Assembly (NCBI GenBank): GCA_921293015.1
Contig: OV121086.1
Coordinates: 47,943,402 to 48,007,401 of the forward strand
Direction of reading: 5' to 3'
DNA from: Phorcus lineatus
Taxonomy: Eukaryota; Mollusca; Gastropoda; Trochida; Trochidae
DNA length: 64,000 nucleotides
Positions within the stretch are counted from its first letter, which is position 1. Each line of letters starts with the position of its first letter. The position numbers and the translations under genes are program-made. Under the pieces are notes generated by a model. That model had not been told where the DNA came from and did not search any database. It saw only the letters and a list, made by a program, of their open reading frames with translations. This document shows, piece by piece, positions 49,500-62,240 of this stretch.

Positions 49500-49895
49500 A
49501 AAAAATTTCAACTTCTTCTTACAATTATTTTTGGCCGTGTCCATGGTGGTGCCTTTCGTTTTTAACTTCTTCCTACATCTATTTTAGGCTGTTTATATGT
49601 AAACACAAATAAGAATTTTGTCACAGGGTCGGAAGTCAAAAACTATTAGGCCGAGCTCATTGAAACGTGATAGATATTAACAGTTATCTTGTGTAGTGGT
49701 GCCAATTTGTGTTTTTAACCTCTTCCTACAACTAGTTTTGGCTGTTTCCATGGAAGCACAACTGCACTAGAACTCAAAATCCATAAGGTCTAGTTTATTG
49801 AACCTTTATACATGGACAAAATCAAATATATTTGTGACTTTTGGGGTTTTCAACTTATTCCTACTTCACTTTTGGCCATTCTCATGGAAAAATTA
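49500..49895. repeat. Decayed tandem satellite, about 130-155 bp period
   Basis: The core TTTTTAACTTCTTCCTACA, CTATTTTTGGCTGTTTCCAT and CATGGAAGCAC recurs near 49503, 49558, 49711 and 49842. Between copies the text GGAAGTCAAAAACTATTAGG recurs as GAACTCAAAATCCATAAGG. Spacing of the last three cores is about 150 and 130 bp. Related arrays are familiar from several marine invertebrate genomes (from memory, not checked). Confidence 0.6.
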
Positions 49896-52800
49896 CTTAG
49901 AAGTTTGTTTCCTAACCACATTTCACAATAAGCACAGTGTAACTGAGGATCGGAAATAATAATCTTTTAAAATATAAGAATTATTAACAATGATCTGCTT
50001 AGGATAATTTTCAACTAACAATAGTAGTTATTAAGAGATGAATAAAGTTTCATAATTATTGTTCCATATTTTTCACACTTTTGTCATTTGGCGGGGGATA
50101 TAGCCGACTCTGCTTGTGATACTAGAATCGATACTCATACATGTAAAGTTAAGTTAGCAGCAATTAAAACCCTCAAAAGACGGAATGGAGTTGAAGCTGA
50201 AAGAATATACACCTTTTTAATTTGCGATTAAATGAGATATTTCACAGGTGATAAACTGTATATATAAAATAGATTACTTGTAAACAGCATTCCGTCAAAT
50301 GTTGACAGTAAAACAGTCTGTGTATGTCGATTAAATTAGTTCTCACTAGATTTAAATGTTTTAGTTTTACAGTTTCTTATTACGTCCTCCAAACTGCAGA
50401 TTCATTAAAATAAAAAATCTAAACTTTTTCAGAGGCCTGTCACATTGAATGATTTCTGTGGTGGGGAAAAAAAATCAACCTTATAAAATCAATAAAACTA
50501 ATGAAAGCCGTTTAGAAGAGTATTCCTGCAATGAATTAGGCCTAGTTTTCTTTCTTTTTTAATTCCATAGCACAAGTTTATAACATTTACGATATGTGTA
50601 TGCTTCTTTGCGTTTTCGCTTAAGATGTGAATTTAAGTTCTTAACAAAAAAGATGTACGCCTATATCTAATCTGGCATTAATAGTACAGGAACAAAGAAC
50701 GTGATACGTTATGTATCGTTAAGATATAGTGTGCAATGACGCCATTTAGTTCGTAGTGTCCTTTGAACGTGGACTCAACTTTGCTTGCGTTTAGGATTTA
50801 TAATCACGAACTTCAACGAAAAATGTAGTTGTAAGCTGGAAACAGATATGCAAGTTCAAAAAGAGACAGATACACTTGGAAATTCGTCATTCACTGTCAA
50901 ATTGTGTTAAGTAGCTGATGTTTATAAGGTATCATTATTCAGTTCAAACAATTCTCGAGTAAAACTGCATCCTTTGATTTTCGTCATTATTCAGCTCCAA
51001 GGCCCTGTGAACGGTGCTGTGTGTCAACAGATGCTTCAACGTTAATATGTGGATTAAGAGAGAATATTAGGATTTAAGTGCATGAATGTTCGTTGCAAAA
51101 TAACAGCAAAGGCACAGAAAAGGAAATTTAAAATGTATCTGAAGGACGCAAGTATTAACTAATGAGATTTATTTCTTCATGACCTGTAAATGTGCAGTTA
51201 ATGTTTGTTGAGTCCATACTATAATCACAAAGAACTTCCTCGAAATAGAAAGTTGAGTTATTTAATAAGATATCACAGTATTTATGTTGATCTCTGTTAA
51301 GAGTTCAAATACAAGCATTTCTTTTGATAGAGGTATATAGCTAAGTATTATTATTTCAGGTGTCAGATCAAAGCTAATAAAATTGCAGATGACATGCCAA
51401 CTGGTGTTTAAACGTTTTTACAGAAACATTTTTACAGACAGATCTCAAGAAAAAAGGTTTATGTTGATGGCATTTACTGAGACATGGCTAAACATCTTGT
51501 TTTTTTATATTTCAGTATCGTTAATGTCCAAATGAAAATAGGAATAAATAAGTCTGTGATCAGTAATGATACGTATATTTTAAGCGTGAATAGCCACTAC
51601 AGGGAATGATATAAGCTGATGATGTGCAGTTACTGTGAATTGTTAAGACGATGAAATTGTTTACGTCATAATTCTTGTATTTCAGGATATTAAATAAGAG
51701 AAAAGTCGAATATATGAACCAGTGGGCCACACATTCCACTTACTAAAGAAGTAATCATGCATATAAATCCGAAACGGACCACTTTCACATTAAAGGAGTT
51801 TTTTTCCAGACAATCGTAATTTTCTTCATTTTCTTTCAAGATATTCGATAAAATATTATATAATTGGAATCTAATAGAAACAATAAATACATATGACTAT
51901 TTAGCGTTAATGAAAATTCAGAAATTGATGTTGACAAGAGCATAAAAACACTTGCGGAGCAAATAAATAACTTTAGACATTAGTGGACATAACTTTATAT
52001 GTTATCAATAAAACTTATGTTGATTTGTCCTACACAATCATTAAACCTCCTTGGCAAACGAAATCTTATAAATCAAATAAATTGAAACTATGAAAATGGT
52101 TAAAATTTAAGTTTAACAGTAAAATCCCTCATTCAGAGCTCGTGTTTTTTATTTTAGTAAATCAATACTCAAGCTTTTCGAGAAAACTACAGAAGATGAT
52201 TATTACGTGACTTTGTCACGTGAGACGGGTGTCATTTAATTGCTCTTTTTCAGTGTTGCCCATAACCACTATGGAACCAAATTTGTAAACTAACACAAGT
52301 CATAACATCAAAACGCGATTACCCGCTAGAATTTACAATTAAGCTGATATAAAGACACTAAACTAACGTTTAAGCTTCATAGTTATCGAAAAGTTCCAAA
52401 TGCTGATCACAGATTGAATAATTGATTTGTTCTGCTGAAGGAGTAAACAAATACAGAAAAAGGAGACAGTACAACTAGGTCTATTGTCTACTCTCTCTTA
52501 TGTAGGAGTACACTTCTTAATCTCTGCGTTAGACGGTTGTATGATAAGAAAATGCAGTCAGATTTAGGGTTTAAGACCGTTAAATTGTTTACAAAAAGCG
52601 TTTGGGATTATTCCATTAGAAAGACAATACTGCACAGCGCTAGCCACAGTGGTTTATTAATATTGATGCAGGTTTAACTAAAAGACTGAACATTTTTCAA
52701 TAGAGTTTACGGTAAGTGACGTTAATAATTTTCGCTATGATTGTGATTCTCTGTTTTGACAGATTGATGAAAAATAGTTTGAAAAAATAATAAAATAATA

Positions 52801-54587
52801 AATAATTTTGACTCAAAGAGACGTTCATGATGGTTGGTAGCAGTATTGTTTTTCAAGCATGTAACATGAAAAGGTGAAACGTAAGAGTGAAAGATTACTT
52901 GATGACTGAAGTTACCTGCTTGGTGAGATCTGCAGTCTACGAAAGCTAGTAAAGCATAACGATAACTTCAAATTAATGAGTGAGTATTTGTTGATGAAAA
53001 TCATATAAATGGCCTTGAATTGGATGCTGCAAGTGAGTCGATACAACTTTCTTATCAAAAGCATGAATACAAATAATTGATTGTATGTAAACACATCCAA
53101 AACAAATTGACACTCATTATGCTTTCATGGTTGATGACAGGTTTGTATGTGTATACATAATTATCAGAAATCTTGTTATATTGTTATAATGTATGTTACA
53201 TGTCACTTTGTATATATCCTATCCACGTCACGGGGAACGACATTATATAGGGGCAACCCTGTTTATCAATCCCTCTTTCCTGTACCATCTGGAAATAAAT
53301 ACAGTTTAAATCATAAACAGAATTATACATTTACCGGAGATGATTTCTCATATTTTAAGTCAAGTACCATAAGTCTTGTAAATTCATGGCAACTACCTTA
53401 CAGACTGATATGCACATCACTCATGTATATCCAAGGCATGTTTCAAGTTCCAAAAAGAGCTAACATTGTCGGAACATCAATCCAGGAACTGTCGTTCTTA
53501 AATTTGAAAGCTTAATGCCTTTAGTCAAGGACCTTAATTAACTCCAAAACACATAACATAATATAACATAACAATTGCATTATTCAGAAAAAGAATTACA
53601 TGAATGTGCATCACTGACCTATATCGAACGATTGTGTAAGGTTTCACAAAGATTGATGATTGGGAGAAGTTGATTTCACGAAAACAAGTTCATTTTGTGG
53701 GACGGATCGCGGAACAACAATTTATCTTTTCGGCTTTGCTGGCAGAGAATAAAAATGGCTTATCAATGATTACATTAAACTGAGTGACTTAATTTTTCTG
53801 CTTACATTAACTCACTATTATTGAAATAATGCTGTTTGGTATAGAGAAGCAATCCATTGACACGCTATGTTTATTTAGACAAAAAAGTCACTTCGAATCT
53901 CGAAATGCAAATGTCTTTTGTCTGAATAACTACTGTTTTAACTTATGTATAGCTTTATATAATCTTTGATAACATAACTATTCTATTCATCACAGCATAG
54001 ATAACATAACAAAACGATCATATTTCTCCTGATATAACTCACACTACTCGTGCATGGTCACCTTGTATCATTGCTAGTGCGTCCAAGGCGTCACAGCAGT
54101 CACGTTCAGACTAGTCTAGCTAACCCTTTATTATCAACCTAATTACGACAGGATTTATAGAGCTTCAACATTTTTGAGGATATCAGAATCTATAAAATTC
54201 ATACAATAGTAAATATATCATGTTCACAAAAAAAACGTAATTTGTCACAAGATACTAATGGTGCAGCTTTAATCGATCATAACATACAGTTTTATATAGG
54301 TTTTAACTAATTTGCTTTACAATTGGAGATTTCAATCCATATGGAGCTGATTGTATCCCTGAATAGTAACACGTATTATGAACTTTTATCAAAGAAAACC
54401 AAGCCCAGCTTTTTCCTTAAAGGTCTTTTTCTTAACTTGAAACTAAGATCAATATTTATTTTTTTTTAAACTTAATAACTCGAATATAATATGTTTTAAA
54501 AACGTTTTGAATAATGATCCGAAGGTGGTGGAAATGTATTTAGACATATTATTACAAAACTTACTTAATTGTTTGAGAGTCTGGTTT
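49896..54587. other. No supported gene
   Basis: AT-rich. The 122-codon plus frame at 53147-53515 is at the length expected once or so by chance, has weak start support and no paired splice sites. A minus segment ending CAAGCAG|GTAACT at 52917 has a good acceptor only 30 bases upstream (FRRLQISPS), possibly a microexon, unproven. Confidence 0.4.
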
Positions 54588-54630
54588 GTTGATAGGACAT
54601 TAAACCCTAGTTACTCATTCACTCATTATT
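54588..54630 (+). repeat. SINE-like tail
   Basis: GTTGATAGGACATTAAACCC, then TAGTTACTCATTCACTCATT, looks like the conserved 3' tail and CATT/ACTC repeats of a short interspersed element I associate with gastropod sequences. The 5' body is not recognisable, so this is a truncated or old copy. Confidence 0.4.
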
Positions 54631-54685
54631 TCATGAGCTTCTAACCATCATAATTAAATGATTTTTTGCTTACGGTCCAAAAAAA

Positions 54686-54704
54686 GGGTCTTCCCGAAAC
54701 GTCG
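54686..54704 (+). repeat. Hammerhead stem-II and cleavage-site relic
   Basis: GGGTCTTCCC is a perfect GGG/CCC stem with a four-base loop, followed by GAAACGTCG, the usual hammerhead order stem II, GAAA, stem III, GTC. The CTGATGA box that should precede it is replaced by a run of A, so it cannot cleave. It shares CCGAAACGTCG with 28.3 and 37.1 kb. Confidence 0.35.
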
Positions 54705-54887
54705 TTATGTGTTGGAATTCATTGATTGCACACCATTAATTATGCATTGTAGTGATAAAAGCTAGCCATGAGATATCAGGAAATGTATTTCTGTTCCCTT
54801 AATTGGTCATTGTCTTTTGATATAGCGGAAATGTCGGTCACACTCACAAAAGTCAACACCGTATTTTAATCACTTCCGGATACCCAG

Positions 54888-54947
54888 ATGTTCGCTGTCC
54901 CCGGAGACGGATATGACGTCACCGATATTGCTGACCAACGGAACTGA
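54888..54947 (+). CDS. Possible short terminal exon or small ORF
   Basis: GC-rich 19-codon frame MFAVPGDGYDVTDIADQRN ending in TGA, directly after an acceptor-like GGATACCCAG. An ETS-type ACTTCCGG lies at 54872-54879 and a perfect CRE octamer within the frame at 54914-54921, so the spot could be a promoter rather than coding sequence. Confidence 0.25.
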   Translation: MFAVPGDGYDVTDIADQRN

Positions 54948-57900
54948 TAGAGACACAAATCATCCAACATATATAGTCATATTATCTTTGACAGTTCGAA
55001 AAGGTCGTTTTCTGATCTTCAGAATACACATAACACGAAAACTGAAACGCTACACAATGTAAAATAACGCTGAAATAGTAAATTGCCAGTTTTGTTTGAT
55101 AATTGGTTATGATATATTGTGTACTTCCTTAAGAAAAATTCTACAAACAACTTTTGCAAATGATTGTTCCATCTTACCTCTATGAAAATTCAAATTGGCA
55201 ATTTATCAGGATTTCCAGTTATTTCAGGAAAATGCTTTATGGATTTCATACGATGCTGATTGATGTTGATGCTGCTGCTTGAACCAAATTAATTCCCGAA
55301 GTTTCCATCAATGCTCGTACTATCGATATTCAATATTGCAACTAGTGGGAAACAAATTGAGGAAATTTCGCATAGCCGGTTTAGTAGCGAAATGTTGCAT
55401 CTATCGAGCATGTGGTGCATTTTGATCAATGCAAATGGTTACCGTGGATTGATTTAACGGTTACTTTTACGGTGGAAATGGCAACTTATCGGAACAGTTT
55501 GTCGGTCTTTGGCCATGGCTGTCGTGTTTTTGCTTAGGTGAATAAGAGTGTAACCATAATAATACGCCTCGATACATGTACATGGAATACCAATGATGAA
55601 TATTTCTTTGCAGGCTTTGCCTGTGCACTACTTTCGTCCAGATACAATACACGTTGTATGACTAAATTAAGAATGAATAATGCGTTGATGTCAAAAGAGA
55701 TACATTCAGAACAGCAATAGTAATAAATTGATTATTAACTAATTTATAGAATTGACATGTACTTCAGATTAAATGGCGAGTAATTGTTGTAGTGACAATT
55801 GTCCGTCATATTCTGTTCAAACGAAATGGGCCGCTCCTTCACAGACTAGCGTGAGGCTCTGTTTAATTCCCGTGATACTTCAACATTAATTACAACAGCT
55901 TCAGTAAAGGCAGTAGGTGGTCTTGCAGCAAATACGTAAGTGGCTATTGCAGAACTTTAATTAAAAACAGGTCTATACACCATTTCCACGTAATGAAACC
56001 GCTAATATTTGAGTGCACTGAGAAGCACCTTGGAATGATGAAGGCTACCTCTGATTTAACATTATGCGTCCTATTACACTACTCGACTGGAACGGTCTGG
56101 TGTGCACTGTTGTGTGTCAGCATATCTGCGAATTGTTGTTCCAGATAACAATTTTAATGAACAACAGTAATAATAACCTGGAATCGTCTCCACCTTAAAA
56201 GACTAGAATATAAAGAATATATCGTTCACTTGGATAATGCGATAGTGATAAGGAAGAACTGAAAAGTCACGTAAACATGCAAGTATAAGAAGGGGATAAT
56301 TTGTCTACAAGAGAAATATATGTCTTAAGTGTGATCGATAATGTAGCCTTGAATTGTTTGATTATAAGTGTAACTGTATATAGAAAAGTTTTATGTATGG
56401 CTCAAATAAGAAGGAAAACATATTTGATCATGATTCTGTTGAATAAATGAAAATGGTAAGAGTAAAGGTACTAAAACGTCTATTCAATTCTTTCGTGATG
56501 AGAGTTCCGGAAAGTTGGTGAGAGTCCTGAAAACTTTCGGTCGCAAATTATCCAAAAGCTTTAAATCAGATTATGTAGAATTTAAGAACATTACGTTATT
56601 TCGGTTTGCTGATTAATGACCACAATTCATCCCTTATGAGATCGATTTTGCACTATTTCTCGTAATTCCCTAATTTTAAGTTAAGATACTTACATTCCAG
56701 ATTTTAGTATTCAGCACACCAATCAGTTCAAGCTATTCATACAGCTGAACATATTATATGAACCGTTAGTGTTTATGTGAATACGTTTTGTGGAAATCAA
56801 ATTATTTGTCGTAATGTTTTTTCTTGCACTTTAGGCATCAACACTATAGTTTTAAGGCACGAACTGTACGTTTATTTTGCTTTCTTTGAAACTTTGAATC
56901 ATCTGCCACCTTTTGGAGATTTAAGTTGACTCCATGGTCTGATTCACCAGTAATCAACTGCTGTGTTAATCAAATAGTTAAGCAAATATTTAGCTAGGTT
57001 TTTCATTGTAACTCATTTGACATTGCGTTTTTTATTTGTAATAGCCTGATATTCTAACTTTGAAGTTTTTCTTTATGAAGAAATAGATTGTAATAAATGT
57101 ATGAATATGTATGTATATTTTACTGGTTTGACATATGATGTTTTCATAAAGTTTTACTTCCTCCACCCACACACTTCAGACTGCATATTCATACAAATAA
57201 CAATCCATAATTTTCGGAAATATTTACATGGACATAATACACTGAACCTTAATTTTTATCAACCACAAAAAGTTTGAATGCTATACCTGTCTATAAAAAT
57301 AGACAATTACATTAGCAATTAATGTGACAAATATGGTATGAACAGAAATGCGTTATTTTGGCAGATATTTTTTTCTGTTAATCTTTCGCTCTTTTGTATT
57401 CCTCATTCACACTTGACATCTTTCATAAAGGAGAGAACAATAAAATTTATATTTTTTCATCAACTCTACGTTACTTCCACCAAAGTAGATATAACGCATG
57501 GTTTCCCAATGAAAGTCATCCTTACATGATGGTGTGACTATTTTGTTCTACATCTGTCCTCATAACAATGCCATGAAAGAAATACCCGAGACTGCTTCCA
57601 ATGAAGCATATTTTCTTCATTGTGCAAGACGCTATTTCCTGCTTTACATAACACTACATGAAAAAGCTTTTGTGCAATCACTAGAAGGCTGATATATTGT
57701 ATCGCAGATCAGAGTCAGATGTACACTCAATCTTCGTCTACAGTCGTAAGGCAAGATTCAGAATCATTATGCGAAAGGAGAGTACCGGTAACGAACTTTT
57801 GATTTGAAAATATTTTGTGGGATACCCTTTGTAAAAGTGTTGAAAGGTTGAGGTTTAGTTTGAAAACTTCTGATTCTTTTGAAGGTGTATTTGATATTGC

Positions 57901-58544
57901 ATTTTCTTAATAAACACTTATAGATTATAAACATGCATTAATTTTTAGGGGTTCTTGTCACGAAAATATGTTGTACCATTACTACCATTTTTATCAGATC
58001 TCCAAAACGATTATATTGGTATTAGTATTGCGAATTGCTATTTGACTACAGTATTAGCAATACCATAAACCATAGAGTTGAAAACCGTTAAACTGCTTAG
58101 AAATGTTGCAGAATAAGTTCTGGTAAACCTTTCTAATCATTTTAACTCCATTTGTACTTTGACGTAAAGATGGGGTATATTGTAGAAAAAGCGAGTAGTA
58201 TTGTCAACAGAGACTAAGCTTAGAATTCTATAATGGAATCATGAGCACGTAAATCTGTTTACTTTTTTTATAAATACTTGACTTTCATCATTCACCCTAT
58301 TGAATTCTTGAGGTGAATGAAGACGATTTGAGGTCTGTATAGCCGCATACAGAAGTATCAAACTTTACTTGCATCATGTCAGGGAAAATGCTGCAAAAGT
58401 TGTGTAGTTTTGTTTTGCAGTGGAATAGTTAAATCTGCAAAATAAACCTTCTTTACTGCGTTCGCTGTGAAATTACCTTCAAACAGTACTGATTTTTTAA
58501 GATTAACAAAGTCAAATGTAAAATTGTCACAATTGTTTACCTAC
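54948..58544. other. No supported gene
   Basis: Frames at 55467-55720 (both strands) and 57338-57529 are of chance length. At 55895-55930 a possible small plus exon (acceptor TTACAACAG, donor ATAC|GTAAGT) is too short to assert. A 7-base hairpin at 57288-57305 is trivial. Confidence 0.45.
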
Positions 58545-58601
58545 CTTCCATGTAACTTCCCTCGCACTCCCGCTGTTTCTTCAGGATGTTCCTTTTGATT
58601 G
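58545..58601 (-). CDS. Small internal exon with strong splice sites
   Basis: The 57-base segment on the minus strand follows an excellent pyrimidine-rich acceptor (GTTTTTTCATGTTTTCCAG) and ends at a consensus donor (GGAAG|GTAGGT). Two frames are open. The one using two leading bases and leaving one reads IKRNILKKQRECEGSYMEG, with a basic stretch and one Cys, and looks the more protein-like; the other reads NQKEHPEETAGVRGKLHG. With the first, the exon is symmetrical (phase 1 to 1) and joins in phase with the large exon at 41764, forming a Gly codon. Length a multiple of three would also allow alternative inclusion. Family unknown. Confidence 0.5.
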
Positions 58602-59383
58602 CTGGAAAACATGAAAAAACAATTCATAAATTATAATAGAAAAAACTCAGATAAAAAGCATTTGGAAAAAATCCTTCAACAAAGCAGTATTATGGCAAAG
58701 TAAAACACCACATCACTGTTTTCATCAAAAATTTCATCTCGTCAATTGCAAGAGTACTTTGCATGATTTTTCAAAATAATAACACTTTATTACCTTGCCT
58801 TATGATGTTAAGCATACTCGAAAAGAAAGGTCAAACCTAAACTTTCCAACGTGTAGTGATTGGTTGGTACTGAATTTGCCATCTTATATGAATCTAATTT
58901 AGTCAGACCCCAGTTTAAAAGCCAGTTTAACGAATTTTTCCAGCTTCACAAGATAATAAAAACGATTTGAATCAAGGCGTGAGCCATGGACATTCATATT
59001 TGTTTATTGATGGTGAGCACAATGACTACCTCTTAACGTAAAAATGTTTTCATGATACGATTGCATGTGATATAAACAGGCTTCCAAGTTGCACTAAGGT
59101 CGGTTGACAGCTTCAGGGTCTGAAAATCTTTTAAGTCGATACTGGAACCAGCCATGCTATTTTCGGGCGTCATTATCTTTAAGCTTAAAAGTAGCTGGTG
59201 ACGTTCTATTTTTTAACTTATATTTAGATCCCATTTTCCATCAAACTTGCGTGTTACGGGTAAGACTTTAATAGTCCGTTCTCTCAAACTCTATACCATT
59301 TTTAAATTAAAATATAGCACAGAAAAAACAGCGTTGGTTGTTTTAGTAACCTCATATGACAATGAAAACTTGGTAACGTTTTA
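58602..59383. other. No supported feature
   Basis: AT-rich sequence upstream, in the minus sense, of the 58.6 kb exon; it is probably intron if that exon is real. Confidence 0.4.
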
Positions 59384-59485
59384 TCACACTTCTCTATTGT
59401 GTTCCTTCATTTCACACTTCTCTATTGTGTTCCTTCATTTCACACTTCTCCATTGTGTGTCTTAATATCACACTTTTCCATTGTG
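59384..59485. repeat. Tandem repeat, 28-bp unit, 3.6 copies
   Basis: Copies at 59384-59411 and 59412-59439 are identical (TCACACTTCTCTATTGTG then TTCCTTCATT). The copy at 59440-59467 is diverged, and a partial fourth ends at 59485. Each unit contains CACA..TGTG, so single units can form small hairpins. The 72-codon plus frame running into it is not a gene. Confidence 0.9.
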
Positions 59486-59632
59486 AAGTTGTAACGAAAT
59501 AATATTACCTTATTACCATCTTAAATTATTATTATAATATGTTTAGTTGGTGATTACATATCGATATACGGTTTTATAAAACCAGAAGTATTAAATGCTT
59601 CATACTTAAATCTGTGTTACACATTTACACTA

Positions 59633-59806
59633 ATGTACAGTGAAGAGAGTACATGGCAAACAGCAAAGAGAAGGTGGGTTCCCAATCACGAACTCCACAC
59701 TCTGATACAGGTCTTTGGCATGCATTTTACTATGAACGAAAGACCAGAATTACAACATCGCGCAGCACATCGTCCGAGAGAAGAATATCCAACACAAATT
59801 GATTAG
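59633..59806 (+). CDS. Short coding-like ORF (57 residues)
   Basis: From ATG 59633 the frame encodes a hydrophilic peptide (MYSEESTWQTAKRRWVPNHE, later ERPELQHRAAHRPREEYP) quite unlike the AT-driven frames around it. The frame is open for a further 35 codons upstream, but that part is AT-rich. The minus strand is also partly open (VLDILLSDDVLRDVVILVF). It could be a transposon fragment or a last exon. I recognise no domain. Confidence 0.3.
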   Translation: MYSEESTWQTAKRRWVPNHELHTLIQVFGMHFTMNERPELQHRAAHRPREEYPTQID

Positions 59807-61289
59807 CATTGTTATCCGAATGTGTAACGATTTCGATATATCAGGTCACATTTGTCAAATATCGAATTACAGTTTTCACCTTGGAAAAACCTTTACACTT
59901 TTGATAATTTGGCACTTATTAACAAGTTAGTTCTGTACAACTGGTTCACATGTACACTGTTTATTCAAGTGCACTAAATCTGTTCTACTGACTTTTTTTT
60001 ATCAAATAATCTGTGACGGAAGAGTCGTGCTCGTGAACATAGAAATCAATGAACACTTTGAAACTGCTTGGTGCTTCTTTATCCCCGTCAAACATGTGTG
60101 ATTTATCGCTTGAGGTTCTAGGCCTTCAGAAACATTAGTTCAATTATTGAATTACTGATCTTAATCATTGGCGCCGTGACGTGTAGTTTCCTTCTTTCCG
60201 TCTCCTGCAGAGACATATTTTTACAGTTTGTAGTATTGATATTTACAGAAAACAGAAAAAGATAACATATAAATGTGTTCGTTATATTATTTAATTCCTT
60301 AACCAAGGGCTTGTACACATCAAAGACTTCCAGTCGGTATCAGTCCATACCCTAGTTCAGCAAATGCCAACATTTTCTGAGGGTATGTTTACGCTAGCAC
60401 ATTTTAATCTATGGTTGGTATTTCAAGATCAATAATTTAGCTAGTAATTCATTTCCTAAAATAAAAAAAATTCCAAATTAAAATATCTCGTTCGGCTTTA
60501 TCAATAATCGTCTTAATTGTCTTAAATAAGACGATTTATGAAACTCTTAAACACAGTGGTTAGACACGTGGTCATAGGAACAAACTCAAACTCAATCTGG
60601 GAAGAGAACTGAAGTAAGTTGACTTAAGCTCAAACTTGTAACATCTTAGCATTTGGTTATCAAGATGACCTGAACTCTCTCCGAACACATGCGTATAAAA
60701 GCGTATAAAAGCGGAATATAATACCCTTGGTAACCCAAGGTGTTCGTAGTTTTGAGAAACAATGCAGTTTTGACAATGCCTTGGTCGTTCATATATGTAG
60801 AAAAGCGGACCCTCTACTGAAATAAAATAACATTCTCTATATAAAGATTATAGATACATGTATATTATTAATTTGGCTTTAACAATGCTTTTAGTGGGTA
60901 GTGTAGACCAATATCATATTACTATCTTGTTTGCAGAAAAACGTATAGCTGTTTAACGTATTTCGATACTCATAAGATCAACGGCGTTACAAACGGGGAA
61001 CTGCGTGTCAGTTTCAATCCATCCTGTTAAAAAGTTCCTGTTTAAACACTGAAGTACAAGAAGAAATTTCACACCCCGGTATTTTGGTTATTAAAAGAAA
61101 ACAGGACAAACTTTAGAGTATTTGAAATGTTTAATATCGATGCGAACCATTTTTAAAAAATTGCAAGGACATGTTGAAGTGTTTTGTTCAACACAACACT
61201 TCTCTATATCTTTTGTGTCCACTGGGGGTAAATTTTGAAATTTACATGAAAAGAACAGGCGACATTACGTTGTATGATTTTCATAAATA
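59807..61289. other. No supported gene; small structures
   Basis: A 10-base hairpin (AATCGTCTTA/TAAGACGATT) lies at 60506-60536. GCGTATAAAA is exactly repeated at 60691-60710, giving two TATA-like boxes 10 bases apart with no evident gene start. CCTTGG/CCAAGG flank 60731-60734. Confidence 0.4.
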
Positions 61290-62240
61290 GTGGAGTGTGA
61301 CCCCCATTAAAGTCAATACAAGCATAGACACGTCTTGTCATGAAAAGATAAGACGTCATCCGACGTCATTCGGGATACGTGTAGTGCTTGTTCCAGCTGT
61401 TATATAGTGACTTGATGCTGTTGGCGACGTCGACGTCGTCTGTCCAAATGATCCCATGGATGCTCGATCAGTGAAAAGTCAGGGGAGCGAGATGACCAAG
61501 GCAAAACCTGATTGTTTAGTCGGTTTAGAAGTCACTGGTGATCAAATGTGTTCTTGCGTTGTCCTATTGAAAAATCATCCCTTGCTGCTGCATCTGTATG
61601 AACGGGACCACCACAGGCTGTAACACTTGATCCCTTAATCTCTCGGCTGTAAGGGTCTGACAAATTATCACCAATCTGTCTCCTGGTTGCTGCTCTTGAC
61701 TATGACGCTGCCACCGCCATGGGGTACAAATTCTAGGACAAAAGCTGCAGCCAGGTTCTCGCCTCTACGTCTGTATAGTCTCATTCTGCCGTTTGTTTGA
61801 ACCATTTGAATCGACTTTAGTCGCTGAAGATCACTCTTGCAAAATCACGTTGCCATCTATTCACTCTCCCTGCTTAGCGTAGACGGTTGCGGCGATGTTT
61901 GCGGGTCAAGGTCATTCCACAGTACGGTCTATAAGCCCGAATACCAGTAGCTCGAAGACGTCTCTCGGCAGTGTTCCTGCTGATATGGTGCCCGACCGCC
62001 GGCGATTCCGCTGACGTCATGGTGACGAATCTGGTGTGCAGGTGTAGTGTGCGCACATATCGTTCTTCTGCGGGAGTTGTCACCCTGGGTCTTCCGCTTC
62101 CCCGACGGTCAGATGCATGGCCAGTCTGGTTATTGCAATGAAGGAGTCGAATGGCTAAACGTCCTGGAAATCCTGTTTGAAACCCCCACCTGTGACGTTC
62201 TGAAGACTCTTTCTGTCTCTGCTGCTGTTAAACGTGGCAT
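61290..62240 (-). pseudogene. Decayed Tc1-like (Tc1/mariner superfamily) DDE transposase
   Basis: The minus strand reads, with frame changes and stops, as a Tc1-like transposase of about 300 residues. From ATG 62240 com the N-terminal helix-turn-helix region (MPRLTAAETERVFRTSQ), then GRPRVTTPAEERY near 62090, a 69-codon frame to TAA at 61874-61876 (including GIRAYRPYCGMTLTRKHRR), RVIFSD followed by a stop at 61817-61819 where the family has Glu, FQ-stop-DNARTH near 61560, WSSRSPDFSLIEHPWDHL at 61444-61500 and GGHT near 61300. The three acidic catalytic positions (Asp in FSD, Asp in DNA, Glu in IEH) survive, but at least four stops and frameshifts make it dead. It is GC-richer than its surroundings, as expected of an insertion. 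I could not find the terminal inverted repeats or TA duplication. Confidence 0.85.

Noticed and set aside
53147-53515. 122-codon plus-strand frame
   Set aside because: About one frame of this length is expected by chance in six frames of 64 kb at this composition; no splice, promoter or motif support.
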